A stretch of DNA of 64,000 bases, taken from positions 10,004,001-10,068,000 of the forward strand of contig NC_092572.1 in assembly GCF_037975245.1 (NCBI RefSeq), read 5' to 3'. Below are positions 1 through 34,100 of the stretch, piece after piece. Made by a program: the position numbers and the translations under genes. Source of the stretch: Apostichopus japonicus (taxonomy: Eukaryota > Echinodermata > Holothuroidea > Aspidochirotida > Stichopodidae). Numbering within the stretch: the first letter of the stretch is position 1; the number at the start of each line of letters is the position of its first letter. The notes below the pieces were generated by a model that saw only the letters and a list, made by a program, of their open reading frames with translations, ran no database searches and had not been told where the DNA came from.

Positions 1-1240
1 AACTTGCATAGTGATGACCTGTTATGAAGAGACATGTGAAATTTGCTCAGGAATTTTATGTTAAAGGGTCGGGTTTACTTAATTTTTTGGAAACGCTTCT
101 TCCTGAGTCCACGGACGGACATGTGGATGTATGCAAAACGTGATCATAATTTTGGTCATTCAGGGTCAGGGTTTCAGAAATTTCATGTTCAAGGACGCAT
201 CGGTCTATTCTTTAACTATTTAACTGTTAGTTCAAAATCTTTTCAAATTGATCTTTCTTGTGATTATAATAAGCTAAAATTACCACTTTCTATTGGAGTT
301 TAAATAATTTGCACAAGTTTGTAAGGAGGAGCTTGTGACTAAAAAATTAATGGTATCGTTGGAAGCCTAATTATTGTCTTGCAGAGTCTTGCTTGATGTT
401 CGGTTTGCCAGTGCAAAGTGGTAAAATTTAATGGTAATTAAATTTAAAATATAAATTTGGTAATATGTGATCCCTATCAGCAACAATGTGAACATAGATC
501 TTCTAAGACTTTCCTATCTAGTTTAAAGGTAGTCAGTATAGACTATAGCAAGTTATAATTGCAATAAGTTTTCAAAAAGTACTTTCCTGGAGGTCTTTAC
601 TCTGCAATTTTTCTCAGACATTTTTAAGGAACACACAAGATGACTGAAAGTCCCAGTGAGGAAAATTTTCTCTAAGGTTGTAATAAAAACAGTCTAAGAA
701 ATCTGACCAGAGGTGACCATATTTGAATATCTAGCATATTTGGGGCTAAAACAGCATACCTTTTAAGAAAAGGAGCTACTGACATAGGGCTGAAGTTGTC
801 ATGACAAAGGTTATTGGGAGAGAGGCTTTGATCAAGTTTTTAAGAGACAGGTATAGGGTACATTTCTTGTTTTGTAGTGAAACTGTTCGAGTCATTTCCA
901 AGTTGTTTCCTTGTGCAAAAGTGTGAATCAAGGTCTTGGTATCCCTGTTACATTTCACAGTTGATGTCGAGCAATCAGTGCTTCAGCATGCGACAATTGT
1001 TATGTTCTAAATAATATCCTCAAAATTTTGATTTCAGTATTTAATTTCTTACAGAAATTCATTGTATAAATATTTGAGGTATTAATTAAACTATATTGTA
1101 AAAGTTCACATAGTACTCAAAATTCAAAGGTAATGGCGATGCAAATAAGTTACCTTTCAGTAGCATTAACTATGTTGTTTATAATTTATGTTTTGCTTTT
1201 TCAAAATTTGAATGCATTGCAACTAAAATGAAGAAAAAGG
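1..1240. other. Left-flank DNA, no gene recognised
   Basis: This is AT-rich non-coding sequence. The longest open frame near the left edge (43-303, 86 codons) has no recognisable motif and no splice-bounded coding signature. I see nothing here that I can name. Confidence 0.5.
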
Positions 1241-1267
1241 GGCATACCCAATAGTATTATAGTGGTG

Positions 1268-1510
1268 ATTTGACCAGGAATGAGGTGGAAAATTCTTTAA
1301 TATTAACTAGGATAATGGTGACTTCAACCAGGAAATGTTGTTTAATTTAACCAGAAAGAGGTGGAACATTATGTGATATAAACCAGGATAGTGTTAGCAT
1401 CAACCAGCAAATGTTGGTTGATTTAACCAGGAAAGAGGTAGCATACGTTTGAAATTAACCAGGATAGTAGTCACATCAACCAGGAAATGTTGGTTATATA
1501 ACCAGAAATA
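1268..1510. repeat. Minisatellite, about 76-bp unit, about 3 copies
   Basis: The phrase AACCAGGAAAGAGGTGG or a close variant recurs near 1270, 1347 and 1422, with a truncated copy at 1499, giving periods of about 75 to 77 bp. Each unit also contains ATCAACCAGGAAATGTTG. The repeat lies upstream of gene A and has no counterpart that I see upstream of gene B. Confidence 0.7.
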
Positions 1511-1639
1511 TATAATTTTATTATTATCCAAAACATGTACGGAAAACATTTCATTGCATGCTGCAAAGTAGTACTCGAGGGGGAAAACGATGCATATGGG
1601 GTACCACATAATTCCTGCTATGTAGCTACGCTCTCATAC

Positions 1640-1855
1640 AAAAAAAAAATATCCTGAAGATATTTTTTGAAAAATTGGCGTATATCGTATGCATTAGAAT
1701 AACCCTAGATAGTTGTTCCCTGAGGTGACTGCACTTAGTCTATCTATATCATTATCACCACCAGATTTTGAACTTTGTCACGGATTGAATTCAACTTTCA
1801 TTTTGCAGTTTATATTGTACTGTGAAGTACTATGATCGCTAACATGGATAGCGCG
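1640..1855 (+). promoter_or_regulatory. Conserved 5' flank / 5' UTR of gene A
   Basis: This stretch aligns with 46985-47192 upstream of gene B. The shared core begins at TTTGAACTTTGTCACGGATT and ends just before the start codon. A TTTTGCAG at 1801-1808 resembles a splice acceptor, so the coding start may sit in a second exon behind a non-coding first exon. No convincing TATA box is visible. That it is promoter or 5' UTR is inferred from its position and conservation. Confidence 0.35.
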
Positions 1856-24230
<22,375 letters not shown>

Positions 24231-24730
24231 CTGTAATTCAGTTAACAAGTGAATGGACAGAGGAATGGTGATCGACATGACAAATTTTGCTTCAGCTGCT
24301 TTTGTTTTTCATTTTTTCCCGCAAAGATCAAGTGACTGTATAACAATAATATCAGTGTTGCTTGAAATGAAAATATACAGTTGACGACAGGCATATTGTA
24401 CATGTTAGCTGTGGGTTGTATAAGGATAATTCCAGAGCTGGTACAGAGACGACAACTCTTTTGTTAGTAATTTGATGAACTAAGTCCTCTATTTCTCACA
24501 GAAACATAATTCTTCTTTTAATATAATGTTTACAATTTTTTTACCTTCTTAATATTTAGTAGTTTTCAAAAAAGCTTTCGTACTTCAGTCACACCCTTAA
24601 GTATACCAATACTTTGTTGATGAAGATCTGCACTCTAAAATACTTTGATTATTCACTAGAACCAGTGAACACATCTTTCATTGTGCTCTTTCTCTCCTAT
24701 GTGGTTTTGATTTGTCCTATCTCAGACAAA

Positions 24731-24736
24731 AATAAA
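24731..24736 (+). terminator. Candidate polyadenylation signal of gene A
   Basis: AATAAA about 500 bp after the stop, embedded in a block (ATCAAACAATGTTTGT) that is also present at 63253-63275 downstream of gene B. Confidence 0.4.
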
Positions 24737-24829
24737 TTATCAAACAATGTTTGTCTTCCGTATTCATAGTGTTCTTACTTATTAAAGGACACAGAGTAGT
24801 GTAAACTCGTTTATATAAATGTTGATTAT

Positions 24830-26060
<1,231 letters not shown>

Positions 26061-26084
26061 AGCTAACCACCGAAATACATGTTG

Positions 26085-26505
26085 AAATCCTGTTCTATTT
26101 TAACAGTGCCGCATCCAATGTGACCTTTAACAGTCTTGGGGTAGTAAAAAAAAATACAGGTATTCTGTGAGAAAATCGGTGTGTTCAATACAAATTATTT
26201 GAAGAATCGGATTAATAAGCTCTAATTTCTTAGTGCACAGCTATTGCTAACTTTTTCAAAATGCCGTACACCAGCAACTATATACACGTTTCAGCACCAG
26301 GCAGCAGCTAACAACCTAAGTATATATTTAAAACCTTGTTTTCTTTTCAAACAGGACCACATCCACTGTGACCTTTGAAAGTCGGGGCGGGGGGGGGGGT
26401 GGGGGTGCGGCTAGTAAAATACAAATTATCTAAATAATCTTAATTATAAACTTCTTATTGAACAGGTGTTGCTAACTTGTTTTAAAAATGCCATACACCA
26501 GCAAC
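26085..26505. repeat. Direct repeat of about 240 bp
   Basis: Two diverged copies (26085-26290 and 26325-26505) share AACAG-GCC/ACC-CATCCA-TGTGACCTTT and AAAATGCC-TACACCAGCAAC. The second copy contains a poly-G tract (26388-26406). Confidence 0.6.
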
Positions 26506-26800
26506 AATGTTAACCTTTTAACACCACGCACACTTACAAGACACGAGGACATCCGTCCACCAGCAACAATATACATCTTTTAGCACAATGCACACTTACA
26601 AGATATGACGTCATCCGTACATCAGCAACAATGTTCACCTGTTAGCACCATGCCCACTTACAAGACGTAACAACGTCCGTTAACCAGCAACAATTTACAC
26701 CTTTGCACCATGCACACGTGACAACATCCTTACACCAGCAACAACAAGGTACACCTTTTTGCACCATGCACACTTTCAAGACGTGACGACGATTTCGATG
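26489..26800. repeat. Minisatellite, about 62-bp unit
   Basis: The motif CACCAGCAACAAT..ACACCTTT followed by AGCACCATGCACACTTACAA and a GACGTGACGACATCC block recurs about five times with drift. Confidence 0.75.
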
Positions 26801-28782
26801 CTAGAAGTATCTTCGTTGGAAGCAACAACATAAGGCCTGCATTAATCGACACGCCTGGCGCTATTCACTCTTACGCAATCAAAAACATATATTTGCAGAA
26901 GATCATTATTGTCAACTTTCTGTTATAATTCCAGTTTCTGAATACAGCAGATGTGTATGTGTTTGTATTGAATGTTGCACACAAGCTAAATAGTACAAAA
27001 CATTTAGTTAAAGGATATTTCCGTGGCTGAAATGAATCGTAAATTTTCTGCATCTTTTAGACATCACCACATCGGTGACGAAGTAACCTAGAAACAGCAG
27101 AGTAAATAATATCATCGCGACAATTGAGCTAAAATGGTCTTGCGATTTTTAATGTACAAATAATGTTATTCACTGAGGAAATTATATTGACAAATTATGA
27201 ATCTAAAGAGTAAAGGCAACGTTGTCAAATATGGCAATTTTCAAGGCCAATTCAACCAGATGATTAAATTAGGACAATTCAGCTTTTAAAGAAGAACTCT
27301 CCTGATGACGTCATAGACCATCTGATAAGATCCTCTTAAAAAAATAAAATGAAGAACATTTTCCCTTTCCACGTATGCGCCGAGTTGTGTGCCACCATAA
27401 TATTCCTTGCAGAAACTAGAAACAACCAGAAACAACGATTTTTAACGGGTTTAGTGCATGTTCAGCATTCAATTATTACATAATACTTCATACATATGTG
27501 ATGTTTAAATAATTTACCACCGTAATTGTATCATTGGACGAAAGCATTACTTGATGATGGTCCACTTTGCATTACTGGAATATCGTTCATGTAATTGCCT
27601 TCTCGATTATTGTCAAAAAATGACATCTCTGAATACAAATGCTGCAAATGGCTCGATTACTTTCCATTAAAGCAGCATTTTGCGTTTGGTCGCCATTTTC
27701 TACTATTTTGACATGTCCATCAAGTTTTTTACATGTATCAATCACAAAACAGCAAACTAAGATATTAGCCAAGTTTTTCCCGCCAACAACGTTAATTGGC
27801 GAGTAATTAATGATATTTGCCGATAATGAGACAAGTGTCCACGACAAATTCCAAATTTAAAATTAATCGCCTACAGTTCCTCAAACCCACATTCAACCAA
27901 TCAGAGATGCAGGCTTAGTTATGAGCCGTTGCTAGAATAGATTCAAGACTTTGCGTTGGTACAACCAGGAAGTTGTAATGGGACTCCCTGGTACAACTGC
28001 CATAAAGACTGTACACAAATCAAGCATGGTGTTGTATTACGTATTTATTGGTCAATGACGTGCGTAGTGTTTAAATATTCATATTATGGGCGAGGTTTAT
28101 TGGGATCCCAACGGAAAATATTTTGGAGAAAAACAAAAATGAAAGTTGCAAATTTTCGACTTTTATGCCATGATTTGAAGTAAGATTTAAGTAAATAAGC
28201 TTTGTCGTTATGGCATAGTGGAGTTAGTGAGGTTGAGAAAAATCATAGAAAAGGACGCAAAATGCTGCTTTAAAGTGCCATCAACATTAGTGCAATAACA
28301 AGGATAAAGTTGAAACATTGCACAAGAATATGAACAATGTTTTCTTACTCACCTTTCTTGCACAATGCTCACAAAATATGAGTATGAGAGTGTTCTGCTT
28401 CACTTAAGACATAAACCTACACACGAAAATGTTACGATTGAAATAGAGATATGCAGCTCGTTGCAACTCACGATAGCCTGGTAATGTCGTGAATACCGAA
28501 ACGGTTCTGATTAACGGCCTGGTAAATTATTTTCTTGGTAGCTTATAACTTCTTGAGCACGGATGTATTTGGAGGTTTTATTTTTAAATTAACAATGTGT
28601 TGCAAACGAGACTTGTGGATAATGGTATTGAAGGTATGATCATCGTTCTAGGTTTCGGAAAATGTTCGAATTGGAAACTACAGCTATTCGACAAGAGACT
28701 GCAAATCTTCAAGTTTCCTTTTGTCTGACGAGTAGATAAATTCTAGTAGGAGAAACGTTGCCTTTATATTGTTATATTACAG
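26801..28782. other. Unassigned DNA
   Basis: Open frames at 27587-27847 (minus) and 27956-28183 (plus) show no domain, no signal peptide and no convincing splice sites. I see nothing else in this stretch. Confidence 0.4.
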
Positions 28783-28929
28783 AGAAAAGTAAAAGAGCTG
28801 CACTTTATTGATATTGATCACGAAAGTAGCAAGAATGTTTTTTATCGTACCAGTGAAAGTGACAATGTGTGCGAGTATGCTACTGTTGTTAAGACTAAGC
28901 CTACAAATGTCACTTCTCAGAGACAATAG
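28783..28929 (+). CDS. Possible terminal exon of a receptor tail
   Basis: After ATATTACAG an open frame of 48 codons runs to TAG: RKVKELHFIDIDHESSKNVF, then YRTSESDNVCEYATVVKTKP. The E-Y-A-T-V step resembles tyrosine signalling motifs (Y-x-x-V) in immune-receptor tails, and the acidic, Ser-rich composition is that of a cytoplasmic tail. I cannot find its upstream exons. It could belong to a gene whose ectodomain lies elsewhere, or be chance. Confidence 0.3.
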   Translation, partial: RKVKELHFIDIDHESSKNVFYRTSESDNVCEYATVVKTKPTNVTSQRQ

Positions 28930-29287
28930 AATGTCTGTGTTTGAACAACGTGTTACACAATATCGATCTCTCAAGAAAATTCAACCCAGGGCAGCAAACT
29001 CGGGAAAACGAGTTATCGCGTGTGCAACTATTTGAATTTGGTCAAAGTGTGTTCCATATCCTCGGCCACTCAGGTTGTAATTTTAAGGAGTTTTGTCTCT
29101 GTTAACTCAGACAAATTCTTTTGATGTTCCTTTTTTCAACTTTCTATCTTTTTTACTAAATTTCAGTAAAGAACCTTTTCTTTCAACCAAATGTTGTCAT
29201 TTTGAAATACGTTGGCGTTACTTTATTTTCTGCTACATATTTATTTACTTAAGATAGTGACTTATATTTTATAAATATTCTTGCAGT

Positions 29288-29508
29288 ATATCATAAACAA
29301 AAGATAGACATACTGAACAGTAACAATAATAACTCTAATAACGTATTAACTACTGAACTTAAATCCAATGTACCATGGCTTTTGATTGGCGCCCCATCAA
29401 AGAAATGCAACAGAAATAGGAATCGCTACCATATATTTTGCTCGCTATATGAAGATGCAAATTCTTGTATTGCCAATATGGAAGAAAAATGGCTGTATTC
29501 ACTGTAAC
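29288..29508 (+). CDS. Possible decayed extracellular exon
   Basis: After TTCTTGCAG a frame stays open for about 70 codons, rich in Asn with one NNNNSNN stretch, then CNRNRNRYHIFCSLYEDANS, and ends in TAA before a donor-like AAG|GTAAAA at 29521. The spacing of the cysteines loosely recalls Ig domain 3 of genes A and B. I give it little weight. Confidence 0.2.
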
Positions 29509-29605
29509 GTTGTAAAACAAGGTAAAAGTCTCACACCAGACCCTCTTGCCATTATTCTCAATGATTAAGAAGACATTATGGAAGCCTACGTTGTTTTACT
29601 TGCAG

Positions 29606-29633
29606 AATCTGAGAGTCCAGGTAGCGCTCAAAG
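29606..29633 (+). CDS. Candidate 28-nt linker exon upstream of the pseudokinase
   Basis: TTTACTTGCAG| opens a 28-nt exon (ESESPGSAQ, phase 1-2) ending AAAG|GTATTA. It has the same length and phase as the 28-nt linkers of genes A and B and joins in frame to the exon at 30807 (SPSKMAQKRK). If real, the pseudokinase has further coding exons upstream. Confidence 0.38.
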
Positions 29634-30806
29634 GTATTAACGTGATACATGACATTTGGAAGAGCAAAAGTTAACTGTTATAAAATAAGGGCAAATAAGA
29701 AAGTAGGAAAGGTTTACTTTTGTTGATTCTGTAGTAGAAGTGGTGGATATTTAAACCTTCTTAGAAACAAATGTTCATAATTTTCATGTGTTTACCGAAG
29801 TGGTTTATAAGCAGAACAACCAGGTAATACTGGGCCAGTATTGTGCTAAACAAGTCAGATGACATTTGTCTTCCTTTGGATCTAACTTACAATTGTGTCA
29901 CCAGTTAGTTCTTCCTGTAGGGTTCTTTCGGTTGAGATATTTCTGGCCTCTGGGCAGCTAATTCGAAGCTTCCCATTGTTGAATTTTGAAGAAATATATT
30001 TCAGACTTAACAGAACACCCTAAATTGTATGGATTGTGGTGAATCAGAATGTCACAAAATATGAAATACAAATGACTTGCGTAGTAAGTTATTAATGGTA
30101 CATTTATGAACAAGAGTGACCAGCAGGAGTCAGCACCCGTTCTCAGTGCAAATGTATCATCATGAATCATATTCTAACCGAAATAGTAAAATGTAAAGGT
30201 CACATGGATACGTTGACTTAAATTATGTCTTCAAAAAAAGACACATTTATAAATATTTGTTATAATACATATATAAATGACTGTTTATAATGACATTGTC
30301 CCGTCACTAATATCGAAAATTTAAACTATGGTTACTATTTTTCAAATTGCTGCCAATATTTACCAAGTGTGGAAAAGGATAATTCCCGAAAATTTATCGT
30401 TTATGATGTGAATAATTTGTTGATATGACATCCCTCCTAAACTGCATTTGTTCATGAAAAAAAGAAAACGAACAGAGCACTAACTTATTTGGATAAATAT
30501 GAAGTTCGTTTTGCGTGTTTCATATTCAGATAAGGATAATATTACTTTCTTAGCTGCTGTTATGAGATACTCTACAACATATTGAATGTGACTAAAATAA
30601 TGTATTGTTATCATTATTTTTCTTTTCGTTTTATAACTTCAATAATTTTCAGTAATCGGAAATTGATCACATGGACTGCCATAACTGCCATAACATAACT
30701 GTCATAGTTAGATTTTGTTAGACTAGTCGATCTTCCGTAATTATCAACATTGTATTTCAAATCAAATTGACCTCTTCAGCACCTTGTTCATCCTTTTTAT
30801 CAACAG

Positions 30807-31125
30807 CCCCAGTAAAATGGCACAGAAGAGAAAGGTAAGTAATATAAATCACGTGATAATAAGAAAGATATGTAATCTGCTTCTTATTTCGTGCACAAAG
30901 TTTGTTTTAGGAAAGTTTAGTTTTTTTAACATCAAATCAAAATCAAAATCTATTTCCCCTGCCTTCTTATATATTCATCCACCGCTTTTGCATTATATAA
31001 TAGATTTATATATTTATATAAGATTTGACTGTTTAATTTCTTTCTTTTTTTTTGAAATAAAAGTATCACTACAAAGAATCAAATGAACACACAAAACAAC
31101 GACGTTCTGGAAACTGACGAACCAA
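30807..31125 (+). CDS. Pseudokinase N-terminal exons
   Basis: 30807-30834 (SPSKMAQKRK) follows a strong pyrimidine tract and CAACAG. 31077-31125 (NQMNTQNNDVLETDEP) uses the acceptor ACAAAG, the only one that keeps the frame. The pair gives a basic then acidic juxta-kinase segment. Confidence in the second acceptor is modest. Confidence 0.48.
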
Positions 31126-34100
31126 GTACGTCTCATTTTAATTGTATGGCTTTCGTGAGAATAACAATACATAAATATTATGTTAGAGACAATGTCGTTA
31201 TTCATTGTCATATACGAAATCAGTTTATTATCTAAAGATAGTCTCATTGTGACTGTTAGTGTGAGATATTCATTAACAACAGAGCCTCAACGTTGATTGT
31301 CACTTAGAACAAAAGAGGAAGAGTTGGGGCAGAAAAGTGAAAATTTAATCAGACTGTGTTCAGCGTTAGTGACTTTTCATCAAACAAGAAACAAACTGTT
31401 TAGTTTATGCAACTTTGGAATGTTCGATCTACTGTTTGGTACATGCAGGTAAATTGCCTGCAGGCCTTTAACAGTGTTTTTGACTTCACAGCAGAAATTA
31501 GGAGACAAAACGACCTCACTCTGCCAGGAGAACAGCTTTCATATGTTTTATAAAGATAACATTTTACTGATAATGCATGTTGTGTATATATATTTCCACA
31601 TTTATCAAAAATTCAGCAAAACGTTGCCTGTACTAAGTTGTTTGTTTCATAGCATGTGTAATTAGATTGGGTATCGTTGGTGTCACCTGCATATATAATT
31701 CACATTATGACGTTTCAGTTTAAAAAATAACTGAATCTACTGCTTTTCAAGCTTTGGTTTTACAATCAGCAACAGTTTTCAATATCATCTTCATGAATTA
31801 CGCAAATAGCAATCCACTAATACTTCGGTAAAGTGAAGGAAAACTGAATTACATTTCATTAGCGTGGATCTTCATACCCATACAGTCAACTCTAAGCCTT
31901 CTATATACATCTTTCAATTATTTTTAAAAGATGCATACAATGGCTGCCATAAATTGTTCTTAATCTTCTGCAATCTAGGCTTCGGGCTTTGTCTTTGAAA
32001 TAGCATTCTAGCAGTCAATATTTACATGCGATCTGGGTTTTTGCTTTCCGGCCAGAATTATACCTTCCCATTGTATAATCAATGTTCTCACAGATTACTA
32101 TTCTACCGCTGATGTAACAGATGGAAGAAGCCCAATTATTGTCGATGAGAAAGACATCTCCATCATAAATAGCATGAAGATGGGGAACATATACAACAGG
32201 TGGTTGGGGTCCGTCAATCTCCCTAGTAGATCCAACACTTGTGTTGTAATAACAAGCATCACAGGTAAGTGAAATAACAACACAAAATTAAGTTGCGTCG
32301 ATCACATCATCATTACCGTATCGCAATAAAATAACAGGTTGGTGACATTAAACGATGTAGTTAATATACATTTAAATGATAGTGTAGTCTATAAACAATG
32401 TCATTGTGGCCAAATTTAAGAATTGCGGAAAGAAAAGTCATTTGCCGAACGTATGTTTTTAACTGCCTGCACAAGAAAACCTGAAAACAAACAATAACAT
32501 CTCCGAAACGTCCGCTGGTTTTCCTATTGTAGATTTTGTACCAACAGTGGTATTGTATCTTGGTAAAAAAAGTACAACCATTTTTATATCATCTCAGCCA
32601 TTAAATGAACAGCTTTCTTCAATATCGAAGAAACTTCAGCCAACATATTTATTTATACCACGGTTAGTGTTATGTATGTCACATAAAGTATGACTCTATC
32701 AAGAAACATGTGTACATGTTGTGTTCTTGGTATTGTGTATATTTGCAGAAATAGTTTGGAGAACGAACGAAATCCATTGGGAAGCATTTCTGAGAAATTG
32801 TCTTCAATTGCCGGAATCGAAGAATCTTACGAAAATCGAAGCAATATCTTTTGAAAGTAGTGAGTTTTACTTTTAATTGATTAACTGTGAAATATTGCTG
32901 TGAATAATGTGAAAATTCGAGAATCTTTTCATAAGGAACATAACAGCGTAACAAAGTCAAACTGGTTTGCAATACTTTCCCAACGTTAGTCACTTTCAAA
33001 TATATGATTTTTTAAATTTTTATCATTCGCATTCATCGATCTGATTTCATCCTCTGTTTTTAGATAACTTGTATCTCATGAGCGAGCATATTGTATGTGA
33101 AACTTTACATTGTTTGTTGACTCGAGAAGCAGTAGCAACAAGGAATGACCATTGTCGCAGGTCTTTGTCTGACATTATTAAACACGTCACTGGTCTTTTG
33201 GAAGGGATGCATATCATAAATACGTATGGGGTAAGATAAGAAAATCATTCTATTTATTTTCATTAAGAAGTTTATGTTTGCATTGCGTTGTATTCTCCTG
33301 TCTTCTCGCTGGAGGAAATTTCATGTTAGGTTAGTTAGGTTACATAAAGAACCAAGCACATACAGAAAATTTCCATTTTTATAGTTTTTAAGTTTAAATG
33401 TCAGGGCGTAAACCTTATTTTTCTTAAGACTTGCTGTTAGGTAATGTATATCATAATGCTTGTAACTAAAGAATATAAAAACGAAAGTTTTGAAATAAAT
33501 TACATTTTATTATTACTTTATTACTGTTATTATAACAGTTTCTCCATCCCGGCTTAACGACCAAGAAACTTTTGGTGACCACAGATGGACAACTTAAATT
33601 GTACGATTTCTGTGTCGCTGGCGACGCATCCAAAATAGCTACCCTGCAGAGATCACAGGTGTAATATTAACAGTTAATTCTACATTTTCTTTCGAATAAT
33701 TGAACATAGTAGCAAATAACTCACAATGTGCTTTGTATATACTTTATATGCATGGCAATGATTAAAGCGTAGATTGATCTATTATTACCACCAATTACGT
33801 TACAACTTCTTATTCTCATTCTTGTGTTACAACTAAATAGTTCGTTACCTCAAGTTCTCTCGGGACTTGAAAGAACACTAACTTATAGTTAAATACTATA
33901 TAAAGCTGTGACTCATTTTACTGCCTGTTGTATTTCTGTTCATATTTCCTAGGTGAAAGTTAATAGTAACAAGTACTGAATTCGTTGCCAGTATTAGGTG
34001 TTGCTAAGAACTTAATTATTTTACGTTCCGTCATTTCACAAAATAGATATTGTTATAAATAAGCAAACAACATTAAAAACAACAATAAAACTTGAAATTG

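Noticed and set aside
29386-29521. Open frame ending KNGCIHCNVVKQ with a phase-1 donor, as a TM exon for the pseudokinase
   Set aside because: No acceptor with a pyrimidine tract exists inside the open part, and the segment is not hydrophobic enough for a TM helix.
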